Below are positions 1-8,225 of a stretch of DNA of 58,103 nt, in pieces. The DNA is from an uncultured Thermosynechococcus sp. Its GTDB lineage: Bacteria; Cyanobacteriota; Cyanobacteriia; Thermosynechococcales; Thermosynechococcaceae. The translations under genes and the position numbers were made by a program. The stretch's first letter is position 1, and each line of letters begins with the position of its first letter. Below the pieces are notes generated by a model. That model worked only from the letters and a program-made list of their open reading frames with translations. It did not search any database and was not told the DNA's origin. Where the stretch lies: positions 1-58,103 of the forward strand of contig NZ_CALJEM010000002.1 of assembly GCF_938074695.1 (NCBI RefSeq), written 5' to 3'.

Positions 1-544
1 CACTGACAGCGGCAAGACATCAAGCACGTACCCACAGGTCGAACAGCTCTTGCTGCTGGCGAAGAAGCGATCAACGACCACCACCTGCCCGCCACGCATC
101 GCTGCCTTGTACTCAAGCTGCCGTCGGAACTCGAAGAAGCCTATGTCGGCAATTGAGCGCGACAAGTGCCGATTCTTCAGCGTGCCGCGCACATTCAGAT
201 TCTCAACGCAAATCGTATCGAATCTTGCGGAACTGCGGGTAGCGGGCGCGACCGGCAAAGAAGTTCTTGAAGGCTTCCCCCAGTTGAATGATCGCCATCT
301 GCGGCGCGCACTTGGTGACTTGTAGCATCCACGGGCATTGACTGCGCTTGATTGCGTTCAACTGCCGACGCAGCGCAGTCTCTGACGGTTTTGGTAGACT
401 GTTGTCCAGCTTCCATGCCTCATATTGCCGCTTTCACTCGACCAGCGCCCAGTTGTAGGCAAAACGCGCTGTGCCCGCCGCTTTGGCAAAGTAGGTGGCT
501 TGCCCGTTGTTGGGGTCGAGCGCGATCTTGTGGGCGACGATCAT
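1..544 (-). pseudogene. tnpB: tnpB (IS607/IS605 OrfB) pseudogene, internally deleted
   Basis: Reading from the ATG at 544 gives MIVAHKIALDPNNGQATYF, a typical TnpB N-terminus. An in-frame TGA follows at 434-436, codon 37, where a Trp is probably expected. The frame then continues with recognisable TnpB sequence (QLNAIKRSQCPWMLQVTK) to about position 210. There it jumps to the C-terminal part (RGTLKNRHLSRSIADIGFFE, then FFASSKSCSTCGY with the zinc-finger CxxC). The middle of the protein, including the expected first RuvC-like acidic residues, is missing. The 3' end runs off the window. TnpB proteins are RNA-guided nucleases; this copy should be dead. Confidence 0.8.
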
Positions 545-830
545 GCGCGAGCCTCCTCAACAGCCTTTCTGACGCCATCGAGTAGTTTCTGGTTCTTTCG
601 GGAACTCACCTTGAATGTCCTCTTTCTGAGCGTAACTGGAGACACGGGCATAGGCAAGGGTGCGACGGTGTGCATCGGCTTGGGCGCGGAACAGTTTGGG
701 TTTGAGCTTGGCGAGGTCGTAGCGTCGGTGGCCGCCCGCCGTGTTTTCCCGATGCCTCCCCGCGGCGTAGCGTCGTAATCGACACACCCAAGGCCGAAGC
801 AGCTTCGCCTATGCTCACCAATCTTTCCAT
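541..830 (-). pseudogene. tnpA: tnpA (IS607 serine recombinase) pseudogene, frameshifted and deleted
   Basis: The ATG at 830 starts MERLVSIGEAASALGVSITT, the MerR-like helix-turn-helix that opens IS607 TnpA. About 25 codons later the frame breaks. A second frame supplies AGGHRRYDLAKLK and then TLAYARVSSYAQKEDIQ, the serine-recombinase catalytic segment. After that most of the catalytic domain is absent, and a third frame gives only the C-terminal tail NQKLLDGVRKAVEEARA, ending in a TGA that overlaps the tnpB ATG. The normal protein is about 200 residues; this one covers roughly half and needs two frame changes. Confidence 0.8.
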
Positions 831-876
831 ATTGGAAGGTATTGCACAGTCTTGGTGATATTTCAAGTGAACTGCT

Positions 877-1188
877 CAAACCCCACTGCCGCAGCCGCTC
901 AAGAAAGGGTTCTACCATGCCGAGGTCTTCAGCGTTGCCGTGACTAAAAAGCACTGTAAAGTGAGCGTCTGGGTTGGAGACATACCGCACCGCAAGACGA
1001 TCGCCCTGACCCACTGGAATCAGCGTGAATCCTGCAGAAAGGGAATAAGTAGGAGGCGGCGGATGGAAGATGAGCGCATCGGCGCCAAAGTAGAGATAGG
1101 CCGCAATAATCAAGTAAATGAGGAGTGCTGATCGCCCCAGGCGCAGCCAATTCCACTCCCCTAGTACCCAATCTCGTAGCCAACTCAT
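877..1188 (-). pseudogene. Alpha/beta hydrolase, 5' fragment cut by the IS607 relic
   Basis: The ATG at 1188 overlaps the ndhD1 stop by four bases (ATGA), so the gene was once the third member of the ndhF1-ndhD1 transcription unit. About 104 residues remain: an N-terminal membrane anchor (residues about 18-35), a FHPPPPTYS segment and the strand-turn LFSHGNAEDLG typical of ABHD17/BEM46-like serine hydrolases. Sequence similarity ends near RLRQWGLSS (about position 877). The nucleophile elbow and the Asp/His of the catalytic triad are gone, so no enzyme can be made. The 3' part may lie beyond the left edge of the window. Confidence 0.7.
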
Positions 1189-2774
1189 TTAGAGGTAGCG
1201 TGCAGACTGGGTGCCGCTATAGGCAGCGTCCCTAGGGGTTGATCTCCCTGCTGAGCCAGTGTGGGTACCACTTCTCGCACGCGGGCAATCACCTGACCTG
1301 TGGTGGCATCGTAAATCTGTGTCAATAGCTTAGGATAGAGGCCAATGCCGATAATCGGCACCAACAGACAGGCAATGATAAACACCTCACGGGGTTCGGC
1401 ATCCACAAGGGCTTCCTGCTCAACCAGTTCCTTGTTTTCGGGGCCGTAGAAAATTTCCCGCAGCATCGAAAGCAGGTAAATCGGCGTCAGAATTACCCCC
1501 ACTGCGGCCAAAAAGACCACAATCACTCGGAAGGGCAGAGAATAGGCATCACTGGTGGCAAAGCCAATAAAGACCATCAGTTCAGCCACAAAACCACTCA
1601 TCCCCGGCAAGGCAAGGGAGGCCAAGGAGCAGGCCGTAAACATAGCAAAGATCTTCTTCATTTTCTGGCCGACCCCGCCCATTTCCTCAAGAATCAGCGT
1701 ATGGGTACGGTCATAGGTGGCTCCCACCAAGAAAAAGAGGCTCGCCCCGATTAAGCCGTGGGAGACCATTTGTAGCACTGCCCCACTCATCCCCAGATTG
1801 GTAAAGGAGGCAATCCCAATCAGCACAAAGCCCATGTGGGAAATTGAGGAATAGGCAATTTTGCGTTTCAAATTCCGCTGGGCATAGGAAGTCAACGCTG
1901 CATAAATAATATTGACTACCCCCAAAATCACCAGCACGGGCGCAAACTTGGCATGGGCTGCCGGCAGCATATCCACATTCATGCGAATCAGGGCATAGCC
2001 CCCCATCTTGAGGAGAATTCCCGCCAACAGCATGTGCACCGGCGCCGTTGCTTCCCCGTGGGCATCGGGCAGCCAGGTGTGGAGAGGCACAATTGGCAGC
2101 TTGACGCCGTAGGCAACTAAAAAGCCCGCATAGACCAAGAGTTGAAAACCAACGGCATAGTCCTTAGCCGCTAAGGTTTGCATGTCAAAGCTAATCGTGT
2201 CACCGTAGAAGGCCATGGCCAAGCCCGCCACCAAAATAAAGAGGGAGCTACCGGCGGTGTAGAGAATGAACTTGGTTGCGGCGTATTGACGCTTGGGGCC
2301 GCCCCAAATTGCCAAGAGCAGGTACACCGGAATGAGTTCTAATTCCCACGCAAGGAAAAAGACCAGCATATCCTGCACGGCGAAAACGGCAATCTGCCCC
2401 CCATACATCGCCAGCATTAAGAAGTAAAACAGTCGTGGCTTCAGGGTCACCGGCCAAGCGGCCAAAATCGCCAGCGTCGTAATAAAGCCCGTGAGCAAAA
2501 TCAGCGGCATCGAGAGGCCATCGGCTCCCACCGACCAGCGCAGGCCGATTTCCGGAATCCAGTCATAGCTTTCCCACAGTTGCATGCCGGGGGTATTCAG
2601 GTCATAGGCAGTCGTGAAGGCATAGACCATCAAGGCAAAGTCAATTAGCCCCACCGTTAAGGCATACCAGCGAATCGGGCGCCCTTTGCCGCTGGGATCA
2701 GGGATGAAGGGAATCGCCAAGGCAGCCACAATGGGGAACAGGATAATCGTTGTCAGCCAAGGAAACGTACTCAT
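1185..2774 (-). CDS. ndhD1: NAD(P)H-quinone oxidoreductase (NDH-1) subunit D1
   Basis: This is a 529-residue antiporter-like membrane subunit of thylakoid NDH-1, the complex for respiration and cyclic electron flow around photosystem I. The start is the ATG at 2774 (MSTFPWLTT), with GGAGGAG about 12 bases upstream. An upstream reading to 2873 would run into the intergenic space and has no family support. The Proton_antipo_M core shows [13 protein letters not shown], the lysine-bearing [19 protein letters not shown] and the loop [15 protein letters not shown]. About 14 membrane helices are expected. It follows ndhF1 after 49 bases. Full length, no defect seen. The choice of D1 rather than a CO2-uptake D3/D4 paralogue is inferred from pairing with an F1-type ndhF. 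Confidence 0.93.
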   Translation of the reverse strand: MSTFPWLTTIILFPIVAALAIPFIPDPSGKGRPIRWYALTVGLIDFALMVYAFTTAYDLNTPGMQLWESYDWIPEIGLRWSVGADGLSMPLILLTGFITTLAILAAWPVTLKPRLFYFLMLAMYGGQIAVFAVQDMLVFFLAWELELIPVYLLLAIWGGPKRQYAATKFILYTAGSSLFILVAGLAMAFYGDTISFDMQTLAAKDYAVGFQLLVYAGFLVAYGVKLPIVPLHTWLPDAHGEATAPVHMLLAGILLKMGGYALIRMNVDMLPAAHAKFAPVLVILGVVNIIYAALTSYAQRNLKRKIAYSSISHMGFVLIGIASFTNLGMSGAVLQMVSHGLIGASLFFLVGATYDRTHTLILEEMGGVGQKMKKIFAMFTACSLASLALPGMSGFVAELMVFIGFATSDAYSLPFRVIVVFLAAVGVILTPIYLLSMLREIFYGPENKELVEQEALVDAEPREVFIIACLLVPIIGIGLYPKLLTQIYDATTGQVIARVREVVPTLAQQGDQPLGTLPIAAPSLHATSK

Positions 2775-2823
2775 GGCAATTGTCTTTACTCCTCCAGCAG
2801 TTAAGAAAGAACCCTGAGGGGGG

Positions 2824-4803
2824 TTAGGCTTGCACCGAGAAGATGACAAATCCCAACACCGCCAGCAGCACAATCAGGGCGTAAAATTGCGCTCGGCCAT
2901 TTTGAAGGTATTTCAGCCCCTCGCCGGTAACCATGGTGACAAAGCCCGTGAGGTTCACTACCCCATCCACCACGTTGTAGTCCACCTCCAAGACCTGACG
3001 CGCCAAGCGACGACAGCCTTTGATGAAGACCGCTTCGTAAAGTTCATCGAAGTACCACTTGTGCAGCGAGAACTGATACAGGGGTTGAATTGCTTTGGCG
3101 ATCGCCTGCGGACTGGGACTCCCCTTGAGATACATCAGGAAGGCCATGGTAATGCCAATCAGGCCAATCCCCACAGAGCTGCTGCCAAGGACGAGGAACT
3201 CTGTCAAATCCGGCGCGTGCTCCGCCATTATCTCCTTACCGGGGGCATGGATAAAGGTTTCAAAGAGATTGTTGAAGGGAGTACCCACAAAACCAATGAA
3301 TGTCGAGGGAATCGCTAGCACCACCAAGGGCAGCGTCATTGTCCAAGGAGATTCATGGGGTGCAGCAGCGGGGTCATCGTGGTGCCCAGGGTGATCATGG
3401 TGCTCCTGTAACTCTGGGGGCACATTGCGGAACTTGCCCTCAAAGGTCAGGAAGTACATGCGGAACATGTAAAAGGCGGTTAGGCCAGCCGTGAGCCACG
3501 TCAGTGCCCACATCGCCGGGTTGGCATGAAAAACTGCACCTAAAATTTCATCCTTCGACCAAAAGCCGGCAAAGGGAGGCACGCCAGAAATGGCCAAGCA
3601 CCCCACTAGAAAGGTTGCCCCCGTAATGGGCATATACTTGCGCAGACCCCCCATGTAGCGCATATCTTGAGCCAAATCAGGGTTATGGCCAACCACCCCT
3701 TCCATGCCATGGATCACCGACCCCGATCCCAGAAAGAGCATGGCTTTGAAGTAGGCATGGGTCATCAGGTGAAAGAGGCCGGCACTGTAGGCACCCACGC
3801 CCATCCCCATGACCATGTAGCCCAGTTGGGAAATGGTTGAATAGGCCAAGCTCTTCTTGATGTCGTTTTGGGTGATGGCAATCGTTGCCCCCATAAAGGC
3901 GGTAAAGGCACCCGTCCAAGCAATGAGCGCCATGACTTGGGGCAGTTGCTCAAATACAGGGAACATGCGCGCAATCAGAAATACCCCGGCTGCCACCATT
4001 GTTGCCGCGTGAATCAAAGCAGAAATGGGTGTCGGGCCTTCCATTGCATCCGGCAGCCATACGTGCAGGGGAAATTGGGCAGATTTAGCTACAGGACCAA
4101 GGAAGACCAAGATGGCGAGAATGGCCGCAAGGCTGGGGGACAGCAGCCCCGTATTCACCAGCTCCGTCAGGCGATCGCCCATTTCCCCAAACTCAAATGT
4201 GCCCGTTGCCCAGAACAGACCCACCATGCCCAACAGAAGGCCAAAATCCCCAACGCGGTTGGTAACAAAGGCTTTTTGTGCTGCTTCCGCTGCGCTTTTG
4301 CGGTCATACCAGAAGCCGATCAGCAGGTAGGAGCACATCCCCACCAGTTCCCAAAAGATATAAACCTGCACCAAGTTGGGGCTGACCACCAACCCCAGCA
4401 TAGAGGAACCAAACAGGCTCAAGTAGGCAAAAAAGCGCACATAGCCAGGATCGTGAGCCATGTAGCCATCGCTGTAGAGCATGACCAAAAAGGCCACCGT
4501 GGTAACGATGACCAACATCAAAGCCGCTAGGGGGTCAATCACGTATCCCATGGCAATGTGGAGATTGCCCGCCGCTGCCCATTCAATCATTTGTGTGTAG
4601 GGGGCGTGGCCTTGAACTTGGCTCCAAAAGAGACCCAGCGAGTGCCCCATGGCAATGGCCATCAGGGTCATGATAAAAATGGCACTGGGTCGTCGCAGTT
4701 TCGAGGTGGTCTCTGAGAAGGCAATCAAGCCAAAGCCAACAATCAGCGCTCCCAACAGGGGTAAAACGGGAATCAGCCAAGCGTATTGATATAGGGGTTC
4801 CAT
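2824..4803 (-). CDS. ndhF1: NAD(P)H-quinone oxidoreductase (NDH-1) subunit F1
   Basis: This 659-residue NuoL-type subunit is the distal proton-pumping arm of NDH-1. The chosen start is the ATG at 4803 ([18 protein letters not shown]), with AGGTGG five bases upstream; a GTG nine bases earlier is possible. Recognisable segments are [19 protein letters not shown], the helix [19 protein letters not shown] and [17 protein letters not shown], all standard for NuoL/NdhF. A histidine-rich loop ([12 protein letters not shown]) lies near residue 465. The C-terminus carries the long lateral-helix region. It leads the ndhF1-ndhD1 unit. Confidence 0.94.
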   Translation of the reverse strand: MEPLYQYAWLIPVLPLLGALIVGFGLIAFSETTSKLRRPSAIFIMTLMAIAMGHSLGLFWSQVQGHAPYTQMIEWAAAGNLHIAMGYVIDPLAALMLVIVTTVAFLVMLYSDGYMAHDPGYVRFFAYLSLFGSSMLGLVVSPNLVQVYIFWELVGMCSYLLIGFWYDRKSAAEAAQKAFVTNRVGDFGLLLGMVGLFWATGTFEFGEMGDRLTELVNTGLLSPSLAAILAILVFLGPVAKSAQFPLHVWLPDAMEGPTPISALIHAATMVAAGVFLIARMFPVFEQLPQVMALIAWTGAFTAFMGATIAITQNDIKKSLAYSTISQLGYMVMGMGVGAYSAGLFHLMTHAYFKAMLFLGSGSVIHGMEGVVGHNPDLAQDMRYMGGLRKYMPITGATFLVGCLAISGVPPFAGFWSKDEILGAVFHANPAMWALTWLTAGLTAFYMFRMYFLTFEGKFRNVPPELQEHHDHPGHHDDPAAAPHESPWTMTLPLVVLAIPSTFIGFVGTPFNNLFETFIHAPGKEIMAEHAPDLTEFLVLGSSSVGIGLIGITMAFLMYLKGSPSPQAIAKAIQPLYQFSLHKWYFDELYEAVFIKGCRRLARQVLEVDYNVVDGVVNLTGFVTMVTGEGLKYLQNGRAQFYALIVLLAVLGFVIFSVQA

Positions 4804-5160
4804 GCGTGCCACCTAACTTTCCACAAGAGCTGCCTGCCTAGAAAACCCAATAGGTATGAATCGCTAGCGTAGGCAAAACCCTCTACATTTTGCCACATCC
4901 CTTTTAGCAAGCGACGAGGGGTACCGGTTACGGAAAATAAAAAAACAGATTTTCTTCAACATTGCCACCATCAAAAGGCATGATTACCCCTGCCTTTCTG
5001 CAACATGGGGGACATGTCAAAAAAAATGAGATGATCCCTTGCAATAGCTTTTGCAGCGTTGTGTGTCTTGCGGTCTTGCAAAAAGGGGTGTAGGGATGGA
5101 ACAAGTCAAAAAGGGTTACCCGTCTAACGATACATTGATGCAGTGACAGGGGAGAGCGCG
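4804..5160. other. Intergenic region between divergent ndhF1 and the SYLF gene
   Basis: This stretch of 357 bases between divergent genes must hold both promoters. I see an A/T-rich patch (about 4935-4960) and an 8-base palindrome GACATGTC near 5012, but no convincing -35/-10 pair on either strand and no coding similarity. Confidence 0.5.
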
Positions 5161-5880
5161 ATGAGATTGGGGTTTGTTATAGGACGCTTATGCTGGTCAG
5201 GATCTGTTATTGGGGGAGCGATCGCTTTGATGTTTATCCCCCCTACCACCGTTGCCCAAAATCCCCCCGATTCCCGCATGGTGCAACGGGTCGAGAACGC
5301 CACATTTGTCCTTGGGGAGTTTACATTTAACAACACCAATCGCATTCCTCCGAGGATTATCCAGCGTGCCCAAGGAATTGCCATTATTCCCAATGTGGTT
5401 CAGGCAGGCTTTATTTTTGGGGGCCGCCGCGGCGCTGGGATTCTTTTAGTGCGCAATGAAAATAACCAATGGAGCAAGCCCGCCTTTATCACCCTCACGG
5501 GGGGGAGCTTTGGTCTGCAAATTGGCGCCCAATCCACGGATGTGGTGCTGGCCTTTATGGATAAATCTGTAGTTATGCGCAGCTTGGCGCAGTCGTTTCG
5601 CCTAGGAGGCAATGTCTCCGTTGCCGCAGGCCCAGTGGGCGGGGAAGTTGTGAGTCCCACCGACCCTAGTCCTCAAGTCTTTTCCTATACTCGCAGTGCT
5701 GGGCTATTTGCAGGGGTTGCTCTTGAAGGAGCCAAAATTGGCTTTGACCAAACTGCCAATACCCAGTTCTATGGTCGCCGCAACCTTACCCCCAGCCAAA
5801 TTTTTGAGAATTCGCCGCCCCTCCCTTCGCCTCCTGTTCTCAACGGCCTTTATAATGCCCTTGCCCGTGCGGCTCGCTAA
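5161..5880 (+). CDS. Exported SYLF-domain (YSC84-like) lipid-binding protein
   Basis: The protein has 239 residues. The ATG at 5161 follows AGGGGAG with good spacing and opens a signal peptide: MRLGFVIGRLCW, a hydrophobic stretch to about residue 26, then TTVAQNPP as the probable cleavage area. An upstream GTG at 5143 is less likely. The mature part matches the SYLF/Ysc84 family, with PPRIIQRAQGIAIIPNVV, a glycine-rich GFIFGGRRGAGILL and the ending TNTQFYGRRNLTPSQI. Family members bind phosphoinositides or other lipids; the bacterial role is not settled, and the sequence suggests only an envelope location. It stands alone, with ybaB following after 63 bases. Confidence 0.85.
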   Translation: MRLGFVIGRLCWSGSVIGGAIALMFIPPTTVAQNPPDSRMVQRVENATFVLGEFTFNNTNRIPPRIIQRAQGIAIIPNVVQAGFIFGGRRGAGILLVRNENNQWSKPAFITLTGGSFGLQIGAQSTDVVLAFMDKSVVMRSLAQSFRLGGNVSVAAGPVGGEVVSPTDPSPQVFSYTRSAGLFAGVALEGAKIGFDQTANTQFYGRRNLTPSQIFENSPPLPSPPVLNGLYNALARAAR

Positions 5881-5943
5881 TGCCTTATCCAGACAGTGGT
5901 AAGATAGCAGTCAATAGTCTGCATTCTAAAGCTAAGGAACACT

Positions 5944-6291
5944 ATGGCAAAGGGACAGGGTTTTGGCTTCGGTTTGGGCAAAATGAAGGAGCTGGCCGCA
6001 GCCATCCAAAAAGCGCAACAAGTTCAAGAGGGCGCCAAGAAGCTGCAAGAAGACCTAGAAAAAATGGACATTGAGGGTCAAGCGGCAGGCGGTGCCGTCA
6101 AAGTGATTATGAGCGGTACCCAAGAACCCCGCCGCGTTGAAATCAGCCCAGATCTCCTCAGTGAAGGGGCAGAAGTCCTCTCCGACTTGGTCACAGCTGC
6201 CATGCGCGATGCTTACCAAAAATCCACCGCCACCATGCGCGAACGGATGGAAGAGTTAACAGGTGACTTAAACGTTCCGGGTCTGGGTTGA
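5944..6291 (+). CDS. YbaB/EbfC family nucleoid-associated protein
   Basis: This 115-residue DNA-binding protein starts at ATG 5944, with AAGGA upstream. The N-terminus has a glycine-rich basic lead ([20 protein letters not shown]), then a helical segment rich in Gln/Lys ([18 protein letters not shown]). The conserved beta portion [19 protein letters not shown] follows, then the C-terminal helix [18 protein letters not shown], as in YbaB/EbfC dimers. The family binds DNA without strong sequence specificity. In Gram-negative bacteria it often sits by dnaX-recR; here it does not. Confidence 0.92.
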   Translation: MAKGQGFGFGLGKMKELAAAIQKAQQVQEGAKKLQEDLEKMDIEGQAAGGAVKVIMSGTQEPRRVEISPDLLSEGAEVLSDLVTAAMRDAYQKSTATMRERMEELTGDLNVPGLG

Positions 6292-6310
6292 TGCACTCCT
6301 CTTGCCCACT

Positions 6311-6500
6311 ATGGCACCCAAGCTGCGGCTGCTGATTGTTGAGATGCTCCAATGATGCAACTGGGGCCAAGACAAGACCTAGGGGATCAGTTTGCTGTGG
6401 TGGGTTATGCCGAAGATGGCTAGGGCACCATTGATTTAACGACAATTGCAGCCTCAAGTCCTACAAAGGGCGACCGATCAAAGCTTAAGGAACCTCGCGG
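6311..6500 (+). pseudogene. Response-regulator receiver-domain relic
   Basis: Reading from 6311 gives MAPKLRLLIVE. A one-base slip then gives DAPMMQLGPRQDLGDQFAVV followed by GYAEDG and a TAG, then GTIDL. Another shift continues as QLQPQVL. Together these follow the first half of a NarL-type receiver domain: the acidic pair after strand 1, a helix, V-V-G-x-A-x-D-G, and the strand just before the phosphorylated Asp. At least two frameshifts and one stop are present, and the rest, including the output domain, is not recognisable. No function is possible. Confidence 0.55.
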
Positions 6501-6596
6501 TGTCCGGCGATCGCTAAGGGTGGGCAGCCGCTGGGGAACAAAGTCGGGTGCTGGTTAGTGCTTTCCCGCTAAAGTTCGCAATCTTTACAGGTTAGA

Positions 6597-6919
6597 AATC
6601 GCCACCCCAGCCCCCCAGGTCCGTAGCGGTTCCCAAGAGGAGATTATCCTCCGACACCTCAGCGAGAACGGGGGCAGGTGGCAACCCCAGGTACTCAATC
6701 TGCACCGTGGCACTGTGCGTGCCCTCTCTATCTATTATCTCCAAGGCCAAGGATTTGTGCCGGTGGTGATGAGGGATGGCTCTGTTATTGGCAGCAAATT
6801 CAACTGAGTTACTTCAAAGAGCCTAAGAATACTTCACAACCCTTGCTTGGCATCCCAAGGGAGCGTATTTAGCCCCAGGGGGCACCGAAGGGGAACTGTG
6901 GGTTTGGCAAGCAAACTAG
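6597..6919 (+). pseudogene. WD40-repeat protein relic
   Basis: Three frames have to be stitched together. One gives RSGSQEEIILRHLSENG followed by LNLHRGTVRALS, the start of a WD repeat. The next gives CAGGDEGWLCYWQQIQLS, a repeat ending with the aromatic-Trp pair. The third gives AYLAPGGTEGELWVWQAN and a stop at 6917-6919. The spaced G-D/G-x-(L)-x-(V/Y)-W signatures are typical of WD40 blades. Frameshifts and loss of most repeats make it a pseudogene. I cannot tell which WD40 protein it came from, or whether it was ever joined to the receiver relic just upstream. Confidence 0.5.
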
Positions 6920-6968
6920 AGAGAACCTGTGTGGTAGGATGTTGCTGCGGGTTTGAGCTAGAGTGCCG

Positions 6969-7487
6969 ATGAAACTCATTGATCGCTATGGCCGCCTTTT
7001 TGGCAAGGTAAGTCTTCTAGATCTGGGGGCAGGGGTTGTTCTCCTGTGTGTTTTGGCGGGATTATTCCTTCTGCCGGGGCGATCGGGCACCTCCCTAGCA
7101 CAACTGGCGGCTGCACAACCCATTGAAGTGGATGTCCTGGTTCTAGGTTTGAGCACGCCCACTCCCCAAGATCTGATTCCTGAGGGCAGTACCGCCAACT
7201 TTATCATTCGCAACCAGCCCTATGGGCAAATTACTGTGAAAAATGTACAGGTACTGCCGCGGACAGTCACCGTTTCCCAGCCCGATGGATCGGTTAAGGC
7301 ACTGCCAGACCCCCGCCCAGAGATGGCCTTTAGCAGTAATCTACTGCTGACCCTTGAAGGGCGAGGCCAAATCACCAAAAATGGCCCTGTATTGGGAAAT
7401 ACTGGCATCAAAGTAGGGACACCCGTAGAACTAGAGGGCAAAGACTATAATTTTCGTGCCTCTGTAATTGCCGTTAGGTCGTTGTAG
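6969..7487 (+). CDS. DUF4330 family membrane-anchored protein
   Basis: The protein has 172 residues from ATG 6969 (MKLIDRYGRLFGKVSLLDLG); a GTG two codons earlier is also open. A single transmembrane segment (about residues 19-36) is followed by a beta-rich extracytoplasmic part with VDVLVLGLSTPTPQDLIPEG and a C-terminal VGTPVELEGKDYNFRASVI. This matches the DUF4330 family, common in cyanobacteria and Gram-positives, whose role is unknown. The beta-rich domain after one helix suggests an assembly or envelope function, but that is inference. Its 3' end overlaps the converging RidA gene by 14 bases. Confidence 0.8.
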   Translation: MKLIDRYGRLFGKVSLLDLGAGVVLLCVLAGLFLLPGRSGTSLAQLAAAQPIEVDVLVLGLSTPTPQDLIPEGSTANFIIRNQPYGQITVKNVQVLPRTVTVSQPDGSVKALPDPRPEMAFSSNLLLTLEGRGQITKNGPVLGNTGIKVGTPVELEGKDYNFRASVIAVRSL

Positions 7488-7872
7488 GGCAATAGGCAAT
7501 GCAGTCAATTTCAACCTTGACCCCCTTAGGAAGGCGTGAGACCTCCACACAGGCTCGGGCAGGCGCTGTGGCGGTATCCACGTACTTAGCATAGATTTCA
7601 TTCATGGCTGTGAAGTCATTGAGGTCTGCGAGATACACGGTTGTTTTCACTACCTGTGACCAATCACTGCCAGCAGCCTTGAGGACAGCACCGAGGTTGT
7701 CCATCACTTGGCGGGTCTGCTCCTTAACATCTTCCTCACCGACCATCTCACCCGTTTTGGGATCGAGGGCAATTTGCCCTGCAAGAAAGACCCATTCCCC
7801 TTGCCGCACGGCTTGGCTATAGGGGCCGACGGGCAGAGGTGCATCAGGGGTATAAATAATCACTTTTGTCAT
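7474..7872 (-). CDS. ridA: RidA family reactive enamine/imine deaminase
   Basis: This 132-residue RidA (YjgF/YER057c/UK114) protein hydrolyses the 2-aminoacrylate-type enamines and imines formed by PLP enzymes. The sequence shows PLPVGPYSQAV near the N-terminus, the GQIALDP strand and the C-terminal signature APARACVEVSRLPKGVKVEI. Arg106 in that signature corresponds to the substrate-binding Arg of the family. The length is typical and the homotrimer fold is expected. It converges on and overlaps the DUF4330 gene by 14 bases. Confidence 0.94.
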   Translation of the reverse strand: MTKVIIYTPDAPLPVGPYSQAVRQGEWVFLAGQIALDPKTGEMVGEEDVKEQTRQVMDNLGAVLKAAGSDWSQVVKTTVYLADLNDFTAMNEIYAKYVDTATAPARACVEVSRLPKGVKVEIDCIAYCPTTT

Positions 7873-8225
7873 AAAACTTAAAACAATTACATCGAGGGCG
7901 CGATCGCCCTAAACCCTGATTTTACAGTGGATTGAGCCACATCTACCTGTATCAAATCAATGGATATGATAGCCAATATATTATGCATTTATACCCTCAC
8001 AATCATGTCAAGAATTCAAGCATCTTAAATAATGTTAATTATCGGCAAAGTCTGTACTCCCCTTCTATAATGCTGAATTGAGCATTCGCCTCCCGAACGG
8101 GCTTTATCGTTCCATTCTGGGTCTTTAGATTCACGATTCTTCACAATCATTGATCTAAGGATCTTTCTATATTGCCGAGGTGAATGCCCTCGTTCCTTCC
8201 TTGCCTAAGAGAGAGGAGAGACTCG
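7873..8225. other. Intergenic region upstream of psaA
   Basis: This 353-base region between the divergently transcribed ridA and psaA is markedly A/T-rich from 7960 to 8075. It holds the presumed psaA promoter and a leader of about 150 bases. I see no open frame with family similarity. A clear pair of high-light-regulatory (HLR1) repeats, expected before some photosystem I genes, was not found. Confidence 0.6.
8066..8071 (+). promoter_or_regulatory. Candidate -10 element of the psaA promoter
   Basis: A perfect TATAAT lies in an A/T-rich stretch 155 bases before the psaA start codon. No good -35 hexamer is found 16-18 bases upstream. A transcript starting here would have a leader of about 150 bases, which fits the long psaA leaders known from other cyanobacteria. 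This is a prediction from the sequence alone. Confidence 0.4.

Larger units (their letters stand above)
1..877 (-). mobile_element. Decayed IS607-family insertion sequence (tnpA plus tnpB relics)
   Basis: This relic holds a serine-recombinase TnpA followed by a TnpB, joined by an ATGA overlap at 541-544, which is the usual IS607 layout. Both genes carry internal deletions, and there is a frameshift in tnpA and a stop in tnpB, so the element cannot move by itself. The tnpA-proximal end lies somewhere between about 831 and 877, where the reading of a hydrolase gene stops making sense. The other end is outside the window. The exact boundary is inferred, because no terminal repeat is expected for this family. 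Confidence 0.75.

Noticed and set aside
2775-2873. An N-terminal extension of ndhD1
   Set aside because: The extra residues precede a good ribosome site and ATG at 2774 and have no family similarity.
8066-8225. HLR1 (RpaB) repeats before psaA
   Set aside because: TTCAC pairs near 8131-8145 were considered, but they do not match the (G/T)TTACA(T/A)(T/A) pattern twice at the right spacing.
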